Shown piece after piece: positions 20,901 to 35,900 of a stretch of DNA of 64,000 nt. The position numbers and the translations under genes were made by a program. The notes under the pieces are model-generated. The model ran no database searches, was not told where the DNA came from, and worked only from the letters and a program-made list of their open reading frames with translations. The first letter of the stretch is position 1. Each line of letters opens with the position of its first letter. The stretch is from Lentzea albida (GTDB lineage Bacteria > Actinomycetota > Actinomycetes > Mycobacteriales > Pseudonocardiaceae): NCBI RefSeq assembly GCF_900111005.1, contig NZ_FOFV01000017.1, positions 124,001-188,000 of the forward strand, given 5' to 3'.

Positions 20901-23900
20901 CGATCCCAGCGCGGGGCCTCCCATCGCCACGGTCAGGGCGACAACGGAAGACACCACCGCGACAGCCTTGAACAAGCGCTTCATCCTTCTCCTGTCACAA
21001 CGCCTCGTCCGATGCGAAACCGCATCATGCCATCCAATGCATTGCCCGGAGCGGGTACTTCGCATTCGAATGCATTCGAGATTCCCGCGATCCGCATTCG
21101 TACTCCGAACGGAGGTCGGACCTCACTTCCGAATGCCGCTGCCGAAAACACCCGGATCACCGTCGTGCCGGTACCCGCCGTCGCGATCCCGGCCCGGCCG
21201 TGTGACGAGGCCCCGCACCACTGCCGCGTTAGGCGCACCCGTGGCCGGGTAGCCGGTGGCGTCAGGAACCCGAGCTGGAGGAGAGCGATGAGCGACACGA
21301 CCACGGTGGACCGGCTGCGCACGGCGCTGGCCGACGTGAGCTACCCCGCGGACAAGGGCCGGCTGGTCGACCACGCCTCGCGCAACAACGCCGACGAGGA
21401 CACCGTGCACGCGTTGCACTCCATTCCCGAGCAGTCGTACGGGTCGTTCGACGAGGTGCTCGGCGTGGTCGCCGTCGACCAGAGCCGCGAATCCTGAGCC
21501 GCCGCCGCTCCCGTTGTGCAAGGTGATCGGACTGCCCATACGGTCGGAGCAGGCGCGGACACCGGCAAGGACAGTCGGCACCGGGTTTCCCCGGGCCCGT
21601 TCGCGCTGCCCTGATGGCACTTTCCGTCGGCCGAGAGCCGGAAGTGGGAGCACGATGAAGGATCGCAAGGCGGTGCGGATCCCTGCGCCCGCGGGACGTT
21701 CTCGCTTCGCGGGCGACGCGCCGGTCGTCGCGGTGGTGGGCGGGGGAATCGCCGGCCTCGCGGCGGCCACCCTCCTGGCGGAGCGTGGCGCGCGAGTCGT
21801 GTTGTGCGAGCGCGAGTCCTATCTGGGCGGCCGCGTCGGTGGGTGGCGCACGCGGCTGGCGGACGGCAGCGATGTCACGATGACGCGCGGTTTCCACGCG
21901 TTCTTCCGCCAGTACTACAACCTGCGCGCGTTGCTGGGGCGGGTGGATCCAGGCGGCCGCGCGCTGACGCCGATGCCCGACTACCCGTTGTGGCACGCGC
22001 GAGGTGACCGCGACTCCTTCGCCGGCATGCCCACGACGGCGCCGTGGAACGTGCTGGCGTTCCTGCGGCGCAGTCCGACGTTCCGCTGGCGCGACCTGCC
22101 GGAGATGAACCCAGAGGCGGCCCTGAAGCTCCTCGACGTCTCGGTTCCCGGGATCTACGACGAGATCGACGGCATCGACGCGGCCGGGTACCTGGAACGC
22201 GTCCGGTTCCCGGAGGCCGCGCACGCGCTCGCGTTCGAGGTGTTCTCCCGCAGCTTCTTCGCGCACCCGCGGGACATGTCGGCGGCCGAACTCGCCGTGA
22301 TGTTCCACATCTACTTCCTCGGCTCCAACGAGGGCCTTCTCTTCGACGTCGCGGCGGACCCGTTCCCGCACGGCCTGTGGGATCCGCTCGGCCAGCGCCT
22401 CACCGACCTCGGCGCCGACGTGCGCACGGGTGTCGACGTGCGCTCCGTACGGCGGGGCGGGGCCAGGCGGTTCACCGTGACCACCGGGGACGGCGCGATC
22501 GACGCCGACGCCGTGGTGCTCGCCGCCGACGTGGGAGGGCTGCGCGGGATCGTGCGCTCTTCACCGGGCCTCGGGGACGCGGACTGGCGGGCGCGCGTGG
22601 CGGGGTTGCGGACGGCACCGCCGTTCCTCGTGTCGCGGTACTGGCTGGACACGCCCGTCGACCGCCCCGGCTTCATCGGCACGAGCGGGTTCGACCTGCT
22701 CGACAACGTGAGCGTGCTCGACGGCTACGAACACGAGGCGAGGGCGTGGGCGGCGCGCACCGGCGGTTCCGTGGTGGAGCTGCACGGTTACGCCATTACG
22801 TCCGATGTGGACGAACACGAGGCCAGGCGGCGGCTCTGGGACCAGCTGACCGAGGTCTACCCGGAGACCAAGCGCGCCACCGTGGTCGACGAACGGCACG
22901 AGTGGCGTGCCGACTGCCCGTTGTTCCCGGCGGGCGGCTACGGGGACAGGCCGACGGTGAGCACGCCGGACGACTTCCTCGTGCTGGCGGGGGATCTGGT
23001 GCGGATCGACCTGCCGGTGGCGTTGATGGAACGCGCCGCCACGACCGGTTTCACCGCGGCCAACCGGCTGCTCGGCCAGTGGGGTGTCGCCGGCACGGAC
23101 CTCTGGACGGTTCCCCTGGAGGGTCGTGTGCCGCTGCTGCGGGCGGCCGCGCGCCGGCGGAGGTCGGCGTGAACGTCGGCGTGGACCGCGGTGGTTCCCG
23201 AGCCGCCGTGCGCGGGTCCGCCGCCGGACTCCGGGCGGTGGCCTGGGTCTGCGGTGCGCTCGTCGTGCTGGCGCAGATCGTCTACTCGATGACCGAGCCG
23301 GACGCCCGGTTCTTCACGACGGTCGCCTCGGTCGTCGCGTTCGCGGTGGCGTCGGTGTGCGACGCCTTCGCCCGCTTCGGGCCGCGCGCGGCGGCACTGC
23401 TGGTGGTGGTCGCCGGAGGCGGCGGGCTGGTGGCCGAGACCACCGGTGTGCACACGGGCTTCCCGTTCGGCGACTACCGGTACACGGGCACCCTCGGCCT
23501 GGAGATCGCGGGCGTGCCCGTGGTCGTCGCACTGGCGTGGATCATGATGTCCTGGCCCGCGTTGCTCGTCGGGAGGGCGCTCGCGGCCCGCGTGGACCGT
23601 CCCTCCTGGGTGGTCGTCGGGATCGGTGCGTGGGCGCTGGCGTCGTGGGACGTGTTCCTCGACCCGCAGATGGTGGACGCCGGTCACTGGACGTGGTCCG
23701 ATCCGGTCCCGGCACTGCCCGGAGTGGACGGTGTCCCGCTGACGAACTACGCGGGCTGGCTGCTGGTCTCGGTGCTCATGATCACCGCGTTGCACGGGAG
23801 CGTCGGGAGGGCGCGCGTCGTGAACGAGCTCGACCTGCGGGCGGGGCCGGCTCCGGTGCTGTACCTGTGGACGTACGGCTCGTCGGTGTGGGCGCACGCG

Positions 23901-26900
23901 GCGTTCTTCGGGCGCCCCACCGTGTCCCTGGTAGCGGGCGTGCTGATGGGCCTGGTGGCCGTGCCGTTCGCGTGCGCGCTGTGGCGGTCCCATCGGTGAA
24001 GCGGTTCCTGCGCGCGGCGGTGCGCGGTGCCGCCGCCGGTTCGGCCGTCGCGGCGGCGCACGCCCTGGTGAACGCGCGACTGATGCGTGTGCCGCCAGCG
24101 GATCCGCCCCGCTGCGGCGAGGCGGTCTCGGTGCTGGTGCCCGCACGGGACGAGGCGCACCGGATCGCGCCGACCATCTTGTCGCTGCGGGCTCAGCGAG
24201 GCGTCGACGACCTGGAGGTCATCGTGCTCGACGACGGCTCGTCCGACGGCACCGCAGACGAGGTGCGCCGGGCAGCCGGTGACGACCCGAGGATCCGCGT
24301 CGTCACCGGGAGAACGCCGCCGGAGGGCCTGCCCGGCAAGCCCCACGCCTGCGCCCAGCTCGCCGAGCTGGCCACCGGCCGCGTGCTGGTGTTCGTCGAC
24401 GCGGACGTCGTGCTCGCGCCCCACGCGATCGCCTCGGCGGTCGCCCTGTTGCGGGAACACGACCTCGATCTGGTGTCCCCGTTCCCCCGCCAGCTCGCCG
24501 ACGGCGCCGGAGCGCGTCTCGTGCAGCCGCTGCTGCAGTGGTCGTGGCTGGTGTTCCTGCCGTTGCGCCTGGCCGAACGCTCGCCCAGACCGTCGTTGTC
24601 AGCGGCCAACGGGCAGTTCCTGGTCGTGGACGCCGGCGCCTACCACCGCAGCGGGGGTTTCGCGGGCATCGCCACCGCCGTGCTCGACGACATCGCGCTG
24701 CTGCGGGCGGTCAAGCGCGGCGGCGGACGCGGTGTGGTCGTCGACGGCAGCACGGTGGCGACCTGCCGGATGTACGAGGACTGGGCCGGGGTGCGCGACG
24801 GGTACGAGAAGTCGCTGTGGTCGGCGACCGGCAGCCCGGTGGCGGCGGCGGCGCTGTCCCTCGTGCTCGCCTGGCTGTACGTGCTGCCGCCCGTCGCCGC
24901 GCTCGCCGGCTCCCGCGCCGGCATCGTCGGCTACGCCGCCGGGGTGCTCACCAGGGTCGTGACGGCACGGCACACCGGCGGACGGGTGTGGCCGGACGCG
25001 CTCGCCCACCCGGTGTCGACCGGGGTGTTGCTGACGCTCGTCGCACGGTCGTGGCGGGCCAGGAAGGCGGGACGACTGCAGTGGAAGGGCCGATCGTTGC
25101 GGGGAAGCAGCTGACATGGCACGGGTAGCGGTGATCGGCGCGGGAATGGGCGGACTCGCCGCGGCCGCGCGCCTCGCGAGGTCGGGGCACGAGGTCACGG
25201 TGTACGAGCAGGCCGCCGAGCACGGCGGCAAGCTCGGTACTTTGCGGCGCAACGGGTTCACCTTCGACACCGGACCGTCGCTGCTGACGTTGCCGCACGT
25301 CTACCGCGACCTCTTCGCGGCCACCGGCGCCCCTCTCGACGACCTCGTCGAGATCGTCGCGGTGGAGCCGACCTGCCGCTACCGCTTCCCCGACGGCTCC
25401 GAGCTCGACATGCCTCACGCCGAGGACCAGGCCGAGGCCGCGCTGACCGACGCGTTCGGCCCGGAGGCCGCCCGGCAGTGGCGCGGGATGCTCACCGAGG
25501 CGGAACGGTTGTGGGAGCTCGTCGGTGACCCGGTGCTGCAGAACCCGTTGGGCGGCGTGGGAGATCTGCTGCGCCGGTCGGCGAGCGTGCGGGACCTGGT
25601 GGCGATCGCGCCGTGGCGCACGCTGCGCGGGGTGGGCAGGCGGTTCAGCGATCCGAGACTGCGCATGCTCCTCGACCGCTACGCCACCTACAGCGGCTCC
25701 GACCCGCGCCGCACGCCCGCGTTGATGACGGTGGTCCCGTTCATCGAGCAGCGGTTCGGCGGCTGGTACGTACGCGGCGGGCTGCGCCGGCTCGGCGACG
25801 CCCTGTTCGAGCGCTGCACCGAACTCGGGGTGGGATTCCGCTTCCACGCGAAGGTCACCGCCGTGGAGACCGGAGGCGGCCGCGTCACCGGGGTGGTCCT
25901 GCGGGACGGCGAGCGCAGGCCGGCCGACGTAATCGTGTCCGATGTGGACGCCGAACACCTCTACGGCGACCTCCTCACCGACCGGCGCGCAGACCGTCCA
26001 CGACGGACACTGCGCAAGACCCAGCCCTCGCTGTCGGGGTTCGTGCTGCTGCTCGCGTTGCGGGGCAGGACACCGGATCCGGCCCACCACCGCGTGCTGT
26101 TCCCGGCCGACTACGACGACGAGTTCGACTCGATCTTCGGACGCCGCCCGCGCCCCGTGCCGGACCCGACCGTCTACGTGTGCGCACCGGACGACCCGGC
26201 CGTCGCACCCGAGGGTGACGAGGCGTGGTTCGTCCTGGTCAACGCACCGCGGCAGGGCGACGTCGACTGGACCGCACCGGGACTCGCCGACTCCTACGCA
26301 GACCGGGTCCTGCGCGTGATGGCCGAACGCGGCCTCGACGTCCGCGACCGGGTGCGCTGGCGCGAGATCCGCACACCGGCCGACTGGGCGCGGGACACGG
26401 GCGCGGTCGGCGGATCGATCTACGGCTCGTCCTCCAACGGCCCACGGGCAGCCCTGCTCCGGCCCGCGAACCGCTCCCCCGTGCCCGGCCTGTTCCTCGT
26501 CGGCGGCTCGGCGCATCCGGGCGGCGGCCTGCCGCTCGTGGCGATGTCAGCGCGGATCGTCGCCCAGCTGGTCGGCCCGGCGTGACGCGAACGGCCCGGT
26601 CCACGGCCGGCCCGCCAGCTCCCGCCGGATGCCCGCGGCGAGTTGCCCGAACCCGGCCACCGCGCACGCCGCCCACACCAGTGCCGACACGGCCGCCCAG
26701 CCCCACCCGGTGACCGGCGTGCCGCCCGGCGCCAGACCCGTTCCGGCACAGGCGATCGCGACCACGACGACTCTCGTCGGCCGCTCCGCCACGGTGATCG
26801 CTCCGGCCGACGTCATGCCGACGCCCTGCGCCTTCGCCCGCGTGTACTCGTGCAGCATCACCGACACACCGATGGCGGCGCACCACCACGCCCCCGCGCC

Positions 26901-29900
26901 GAGCGCGAACAGGACCAGCACCAGTGCCAGGTCCGCCAGGCGATCCGCGACCGCGTCCACCACAGCACCCAACGGCCGCGCACGACCGGTGCGCAACGCC
27001 ACCGCGCCGTCCAGCCCGTCCAGCACTCCGGCCGAGACCACCAGCAGCAGAGCCAGAAGTGCCCACCGGCCACCCGCCGCGGCGGCGGCGACGGCGCCAC
27101 CCGCGACCACCACGCCGGCCGCCGACAGCGCGTCGGGCGGAACGCGGTCCAGCGGGCGGGCCAGCACGTGCACGAGCCGCAGCCAGCCGACGACGAGCCT
27201 GTTGCCCGACACGTCCTCCCCGTGCAGCCGGGACCACCCGGCGACTGGGTTCGCCTCGTCACCGCTCACGTGACAACCGTAAGCCGAGGGGTGACGCCGT
27301 GCAGGTTCGGGTACTTCCCGATCATGCACCTGCTCCGCGCCGTGGTGACGGCTACCGGGAGCGCGCTGCGCGGCCGGGACCTCCTGCTGTGGGCCGCCGG
27401 ACTGACGTTCTTCTCGGCGCTCGGCCTGGTGCCGCTGCTCCTGCTCGCCCTGCGCGGGGTGTCGCTGGTGTTCGGCGAGGACTTCGTCGTCGACAGCGCG
27501 CGCACCGTCGGCCGATCGCTGCCCCAGGCGCACGACGCCACGGAGACGCTGGTCCGGCTGGCCGAGGCGGCGACGAACACCTCGTGGCCGCTGCTCGCCG
27601 CGGCCCTGTTCCCCGCCTCGCTCTACGGCGAAGGACTGCGCCGCGGCCTCGTGCAGGCGGCCGGTGAACGCCCCACGAAGTGGACCGGCTGGGCCGGGCG
27701 GATCGCTTTCCTGCCCGTGCTCCTGCTCGCGCCCCTGCTCGTCGCGCTACCGCTCTCGCTCGCCTCGGTGGTCGGCCCGCTCTACGAGGAGGGCGGGTGG
27801 TCCACCGTGCTGGGAGTGGTGCTGTCGTTCCACCTCGACGTGATCCCGATCGGCGTGACCGTCGCGCTCGTGTTCGCCTTCGTCGGGCCGGTCGCCCTGC
27901 CGGTCAGGACGATCCTCGCGGCCGGGGTGTGCGTCGGCGCCGTCCTGACCGGCTTCCTGCACGGGTTCGTCGTGTTCCTCGCGATCCCGGTGGACTGGGC
28001 GATCCCGTACGGCGGGCTGGCGGTCCCCGGTGCGGTGGCGGCGATCGGGCTGTGGCTGTTCCTGCTGCACGCCCTGCTCCTGTTCGGGTACCGGACGACG
28101 CTCAGCACCTGCGACGTGCTCGGCCGGGACTGAGGCGGCGGGTCAGTCGAGCCCGAGTCCGGGGAACTCCACCGCCGTGGCGTCGGCTCCGAACGGCTGG
28201 GACCACGCGCGGTACCGGAGCTCGTCCGGGCTCGTGATCCCGTAGGCCTCGTGCAGTGCCGCGACGCAGCGCCGCGCCAGCCCCGCGAACTCGCTCGTGA
28301 GAGCGGGGCGCCGGAGTTCCGACGTCCAGTTGGGTTGGGTGACCTCGGGCTCGGCCCAGTCGAACCTGCGCAGCTGGAACTCGTCGGCGTCCGCAGCGAC
28401 GTCCGTCCCCGGTGCTTCCGCGTACAGCCGGTCGGGCGCGCCGGCGAACTGCACGTAACGCCTGGGGTCCGCCGCCGCGTGGACGATGAGGAACACGCCG
28501 TCGGTCACGTCCCGGAAGCAGTCCGTGAGCCGCTCGGTGAACCGGTCCCACTCGTACGCGATCTTCCACGGCATGGGGACCGGTGTGCGCGTGGTGGTGA
28601 ACCGCAGCTCGGCGTCGTCGAACGCGATCAGCTTTGCCAGCGGACCGCGGTGGTCGTCCCGCTCGAAGCCTTCGGCGTGCCCCGCCGGGTCGCGCGTGGT
28701 GACCCAATAGGCGCTCCCCGAGTCGCCCGCCACCTCGACGGGCAGACCGCGGTAGGTGCCGGGGCGGGCGAGGTCGTAGCACTCCAGCACGTCGTCGTGC
28801 GCGAGCCTCTTCACGAAGTGGCGGCGCCCCTGCCGGCTGAACGACTCGTCCACCTCGTGGTCCGCCGTGATCCACCACCTGCCGGCGTGGTGCTGGAGCC
28901 GGTAGTCGGTGTCGCGGTACCGGACGAACCGTCCGGGCGCCGGGAGGCGGTCGCCTGCCTGGTTCACCACTGCTGTGCCTTCCGGTCGAGCTCGACGCCC
29001 TGGGGAGTGGCGAACATCCCGCTGAAGCCCTTGCGGGAAAGGCTGAACGAGATCGCCCCGCCCGACCCGGTGGCCCACTTCGCCGACGTCGTCGTCTCGA
29101 AGTCGCGCATCACCGGCGTGCCCCAGCGCCCCTCCCCCTCGCGCACCACGAGGGTGAAGGCGTCCCCGAGGAACCGCCTCGACGCGGGGGTGACCTCGCG
29201 GATCGTGTCCGCGACGGCGAACTTGAGGTAGGACAGTTCGCCCTTGGCGCCGATGGTCATCACGTCCGGGGACGTGAACCCGGACTCCCTGTTCATGAGG
29301 TAGGAGACGCCGTTCTCGACCTCGATCGTCCACCCGAGCCACTCGACGGCCAGCTGCTGCACCTGGTCGCGCGTGAGCGGCCAGGGCGCGATCTCCCAGA
29401 AGTCCATGAGGTCGCAGGCCTCGGCGGGTGCCATCGCTCTCCACTCCACGACCTGATCGTCTCATGCGATCTCGCGAGCGGTGACGCGCAGGCCGTTCTC
29501 GTCCACAGTGGACAGTCTGGCCCGCTGCGACGGGGTGCGTCCATCTCGGTGAACGCACCCTGTCTCGTTGCCGACCGGCGGCGCGTACCTGCATGGTGTT
29601 CGCGGGAGAACCGGAGGCTCCACTGGGGGACATCATCCGCGTCGTCTCGCGTCCGAACGCGCCTTCGCCCATCAGTACACTGTGGACGTCGAGCGGCAGC
29701 GTCGATCCCTCGTCCACCTGCCCGACACCGCATGCTCACCAGACCCGTGCTCGCCGCACTCACCGTCGTGACCAGCCTGCTCGTCCCCAGCGCGGCGGCC
29801 GCCGCCGTCGGCGCGAACGGCGTGGTCGCGGGGTACTCCGGCACCAAACCGGTCGTCTGGACTTGCGGCTGACGTCGGGGGGCGGGCCGGAGGGCTGACG

Positions 29901-32900
29901 TCCGCAGGGAGGCTGGAGAGCCGGTCCGCCCCTGGCGACGGTCACCCCGCGTCCGCCGCCGCGATCACCCCGCCGCGCCGATCACATCGCGCGCAACGCG
30001 CTCGACACGTCCGGCTGAACCTCGACCACCCGGTCGACCCCGGTCATCTCCAGCACCCGCCGCACGATGCCGCCACGCGCGACCACCACCAGCCGCACGC
30101 CCAGCCGGGTGGCCTCCTTCTGCGCCTGCACCAGCAGGTTGAGGCCCGAGGACCCCATGAACACGACGCCGGTGAGGTCGAGGACGAGCACCTCCGGCCT
30201 GGTCGCGAGCTGGACGCGGACCTCGTGGCCGATCACGTCGTCGGTCGTGGTGTCGACCTCGCCGACGACGGACGTGACCGGGACGGGACCGGTGTGGCCG
30301 GTCCGGACCGACACGGGCTGACCTGGATCGAGCTTCGTCATGCCGTCGCTCTTCCTGCCGTGGCGCACCGCCGGAACGGGCGGAACGCGTTCGGAGGGCG
30401 TACCCGATCGGCGCGAGGCGCAAACGTGCGATTCGCGAAAGAACCGCGTGTCGCGGTTTACCTGCGCCGGGCCGTGGGTAACGGAGGATTTCGAACGTCT
30501 TCACGGAAGAGGGTCAGTTCGACATGGAGTCCAGCGACGAGCCCCCTCCACGACCGGACGTCGCTCTGGAGTTGCACGAACCCACACCTCCCCTCGCCTC
30601 CCTGCGCCACCTGCTCTCCGAGGTCTTCGACGACCTCGCCGAGGAGTCGCTGGAGGACCTGCACCTCGTCGTCACCGAGCTGGTCAGCAACGCCTACGAC
30701 CACGGCCTGCACCCCCGGCACCTCCGGCTCCGGCGCCTGCCCGCCCCCGCCCTGCTCCGCGTCGAGGTCGACGACGGGTCGTCGGACCAGCCGGTCCTCG
30801 GCCGGTCCCGGATCGACGACACGCGCGGACGGGGGCTGATCATCGTGGACAAGATCGCCCGGGACTGGGGCGTCATCGGGCGCACGACCGGGAAGACCGT
30901 CTGGGCCGACCTGTCGTCGCAGACGTGACGAGCGCGGCCGCAGGGCGCGAACCGGTCAGCAGGTGACGTTGACGGTCGCGTTCGCCTGGAACGACACGTG
31001 CACGTGGTCCATGTGGTTGGCCGTGGGGCTGCCGCGGTCCTCCATCGGCGTGAAGCCACTGCCGTCGTTGTAGCGCTGGCGCCAGATCACGTAGGTGACG
31101 CCGAACGCCTTGCGGTTGGCCAGCACGTAGTCGGCGAGGGCGTTGCCCGTGGCGGTGTCGACCATGAAATCGAGTGCGAGGCCGGTGGGGTGGTCGCCGG
31201 AGCCGGCCCGGCCGGTGGCGCCACCGATGTCGTCCACGCCGAACTTGCCTCCGACGTGGTGGCCCACCTGCGCCACGTGCGGCTTGACGCCGTTCAGGGT
31301 GGTCGGGCAGGGCGGCGGCGGGGGTGGCGGCGGCGGCGGGGGTGGTGGCGGCGGCGTGGTGGTCTCGGGGGTCGTCGTCGTGGTCACCGGAGGCGGTGAG
31401 GACGGCGGCGTGCTGGACGACGTCGCGGTGGACGACGGGGTCTGACCGGCGGAGCTCGACGAGGCGGCGAGGTTGGCGGCCGCTCCGGTGGGGTCGACCG
31501 GCTGGTCGGAGGTGCGGACTACCCAGAAGGTCGCGACGAGGCCCACCGTGAGGGTGGCGGCGACCGCGATGGGGAGCTTCCGGCTTGGTTTCTCTTGCGT
31601 TCTATGTCGGCCCGGCATTCGGGAAACACCTTGCGTCGGGGACGGGGGCAGGTACGGCGGGCCATATTACGAAACGAACACGGAAGCGTCACAACCGAGT
31701 GTTCACGGTCACATCCCTGCTGGTGAGCACGTCGCTACACAAGGTGAGACCCACTGGTAGCGACCCGTCGAGGTCATAATCCATTCGCGAGAAATCAGAC
31801 GAAATGGAGCTCGAACGGGCAGAAAAGTACGGGTTCGTACACTTATCGATACGGTACGCGTGTGCAGACGCGTGGAGAAGCACGTCAGGACGAGATCCTC
31901 GGCGTCGTCGCGGAGTTGATCGCCGAGGTCGGCTGGGACGGCCTGACGACGGACGCCGTGGTCGCGCGCGCCCAGACCTCGAAGACGACGCTCTACCGGC
32001 ACTGGCCGGGCGGCAGGATCGACCTCGTGACGGCGGCCCTGCGCCGGGCGGCCGACTGCGCACCGGTCGCGGTGGGCGACGCGGGCGGTGTCGTGGGCGA
32101 CCTGCGGGCGTGCCTCGACTCGATGGTGGACGTGCTGGTCGGCGTCCACGGCATCGCGTTGATCGAACTGCTCAACGCCGCGCGCCGGGACGACGAGCTC
32201 CGCGCGCAGATGCGCCGCCTCTTCGACGCCTCGTGCCAGGAGAACGCGGCCGCGGTGACGCGCAACGCCGCCGCGCGGGGCGTCCGGCTCGACGAGCGAC
32301 TCGTCGGACGGGCGCTGGAGGTGGCGTTCGCCTGGGCGATGAGCCAGATCGTGTTCGACGCCGTCCCGCCGGACGCGGAAGCACGCCAGGAGTTCGCCGA
32401 GCACACGCTGCTGCGGCTGATCGAGAGCACGCCGTGAGCGCGGGGACCGGCCGCGGCGACCTCTTCAACCCCGCCTGCCCGACGAGGATGCTGCTCGACC
32501 GCATCGGCACGAAGTGGACGTCGATGGCCGTGAAGCTCCTCGCCGAGGCGGGCGAGGGCGAGATCCGGTTCGCGGAACTGCAGCGGCGCATGCCCGGCGT
32601 CTCGCAGAAGATGCTGTCGACGACGCTGCGCTCGCTGACCCGTGACGGCCTGGTCGCCCGCCGCGTCGAGCCGACGGTCCCGCCGAAGGTGCACTACCGC
32701 CTCACCGCGCTGGGTCACTCGCTGGAGCTCCGGCTCGCCGCCTTGCGGGACTGGGCCGAGGAGCACATCACCGAGATCAACCAGGCCAACGCCGCGAGCA
32801 CCGACTGAGCCGTTACCCCGGGGAAACCACCTGACGCGGAAGTGCCGTCTTCCGCCCCCTTCCTGGCGTTCCTATCGTTGCGGCACAACGGGTGCAACGA

Positions 32901-35900
32901 GATCGGAAAGCGGAACTGATGGTGCTGCGAAGGATTCACACCAACGGCGTCGAGCTGAACGTCGCGGTGGAAGGCGAAGGACCGGTCCTCGTGCTGCTGC
33001 ACGGTTTCCCGCACACCTGGCAGGTGTGGGAACCGGTCGTCCCGGCACTGGCCGCGCACCGGAGGGTCATCGCTCCCGACCTGCGCGGCCTGGGCGCCTC
33101 GGCCCGGCCGGAGAGCGGGTACGCGGCAGCCGACGTGGCGAACGACGTGGCCGGGCTGCTCGACGCGCTGGGGATCGCCGAAGCGGACGTCGCCGCCATC
33201 GACCTGGGCGTGCCACCGGCGTTCCTGCTCGCGGCCGGACATCCCGGCCGAGTGCGCCGGCTGGTGCTGATGGAGGCGCTCGTCGGCACACTTCCCGGCG
33301 CCGAGGACTTCCTGCGCCACGGACCGCCGTGGTGGTTCGGCTTCCACTCCGCCCCCGGCCTGGCGGAGTCGGTACTGCTCGGGCACGAGGCCGAGTACCT
33401 CGACTTCTTCCTGCACGCGGGTACCGCGGGTGATGGCGTCACACCGCGTTTCCGCGACGCGGTTCACGAGGCCTACAAGGGCCGTGCGGCGCTGAAAGCG
33501 GCGTTCGAGCACTACCGCGCACTGCCCGAGAGCGCGCGCCAGATCGAGGAGGCCGTCCACCGGAGGCGTCTGTCCGTGCCGACGCTGACGATCGGGGCGG
33601 CTCCGGTCGGCGACGCGACCTATCGGCAGGTGAAGCTGGTCGGGGACGAGGTGCGGAACGTGCGGCTCGAAGGCTGCGGTCACATCATTCCGCAGCACCG
33701 GCCCGAGGAACTGCTTGCCGTGCTTCAGGAATTCCTGTGAGGGAAGCCCGAACCGGTGCCGGACGACGGGTGAGCAGGATGCCGCCGACCACCACGGCCC
33801 CACCGGCCAGGGTGTGCCAGCCGACCGGTTCGGCCAGGAGAAACGCTCCCAGCGCGGTCGACCACAACGGGGTCACGTACGTGACCGTGGCCGCCACCGT
33901 CGGCCCCGCCGCCCGGATCAGGTCCAGGTTGAGCACGTAGGCGTAGCCCGTGCCGACCGCGCCCAACACCAGCAAGGCGAGCACGGCGGGCAGACCCGGC
34001 CAGGACGGCGGTCCGGAAAGGACAGGGGCGGCGACGGCCAACTGGACGGTGGCGCAGGTGATCTGCACGGCGGACAACGCGCTGGCGCGATGGGACCCAC
34101 CGGACAGGAAGCGCCTGGTGTAAGCGAATCCGGCGCCGTAGCAGGTCGTGGCGGCCAGACAGGCCAGACCGCCCACCAGCACGTCACCGTCCAGTCCGCG
34201 CCACACGCCGAGGAGCACCAGCACGCCCGCGAAACCGAGCAGCAGGCCCGCGAGCCGGGTGGTCCTCACCCGCTCCCCCGGCACGACCAGCAACGCGAAC
34301 GCCAGCGTCGTCAGCGGTGTCGTCGCGTTCAGCACGCCCGCCAGCACCGAGTCCACCCTGGACTCCCCGAAGGCCAGGAGCGTGAACGGCACCGAGTTGA
34401 GCAGGACCGCGACCACCGCCGCATGCCCCCACGTGCGCGCATCGCGCGGTATCGCCGCCCTTTGCACCACACAGATCGCCCACAGTGCCGAAGCACCGAA
34501 CAGACACCGCGCCAGCGCCACCTGCACGGACGGCACGCCCGCGTCCACCGCCACCTTGATCAACGCGAAGCTGCTGCCCCAGATCGCCGACAACAGCACG
34601 AACTTCCCAGTCGACCCCACGGCGCGAGCATCACCCCGGCGGGCATCATGAGTCCAACAAGTGGTGATCGGGTGAGCATGAGAGGCGCTCATGACGTTGA
34701 ACTTCGCCCAGCTCAGGGCGTTCCTCGCCGTGGTGGACGAGGGCGGGTTCGGTGCGGCCGCCGACGCGCTGGGCGTCACGCAGTCCGCGGTGTCGCACGC
34801 GGTCGCCTCGCTCGAGCGCACGCTGGGCCACCCCGTGCTGGCGCGGCGAGGGCGGAGCACCCCGACCGCGTTCGGGGAGGAGGTCCTGGCCCACGCCCGC
34901 GCCGCGGTGACGGCGTCGGCCGCGATCGCAGACCTGGCCGAGCGCCGGCGCGGTGGAGTTCGCGGCACGATCAGGCTCGCGGCGCCGCCGACCGTCTGCC
35001 AGGGCCTGCTGCCCGACCTGCTGGCGCGGTGGGCGACGGCGTTCCCGCAGGTGCGGATCAGGGTGTTCGAGGGAGAGGACGACGAGGTCGCGGAGTGGCT
35101 CGCCGGCGGCACGGTCGAGGCCGCGGTCCTCGTCGACCCGCAGCCAGGGCCGGGCGCACAGATCGGTCAGGACGCCTTCCACGCCCTGCTGCGCACCGAC
35201 CACCCGCTCGCGGGCGAGCCGCGGATCAGCGTCGCGGACCTCGGCGACGACCCGTTCCTGCTGTCGCACGGGGGCTGCGAGCGGCACGTGCGGCAGGCGC
35301 ACGCGGGTCATCCGTTCACGCCGCGGCACCGGGTGCGCGAACTGGGCACGCTGCTCGCCATGGTCCGCGCGGGCATCGGCGTGTCGCTCGTGCCGGGGCT
35401 GGTGGCGTCGATGTTGCCGCCGGACCTGGTGATGCTGCCCCTGCGGGAACAGGTCGTGCGCACGCTCGTCCTCAGCGGCCCGGCCGGCCGCGAGTGGCAC
35501 CCGGCCGTGACGGCCTTGGTGGACTCGGTGCGCGGTGCCGCGGCAGGGGAACCCGTCCGGGTCTAGTGCGAAGGCGGTACCCGTCGGTGGATCGGACGCC
35601 GAGCCGTTCACTCCCAGGGGTTGCTGCCGGACACCGTGGTGGGGGTCGTGTCGGTCACGGCCTGGGCGGTGGTGGCGGCGACGGTCGTGAGGGCCGCGAC
35701 GGCGAGGGTGACGGCGGCGATCTTGGCGATGACGGTGCGGACCATTTCGGACTCCTCGGGAATTCGTTTCTCCGGCGATGGGACAAACGTTATGGGGCCT
35801 GCTAATCCCGGTACTATCACGCGGTTTATCTCGCCACTATCCCGAGGGTGACAACTCCACCAAACCATCTCTGAGCTGCGAAGAAGCGCGATAGCAGCAG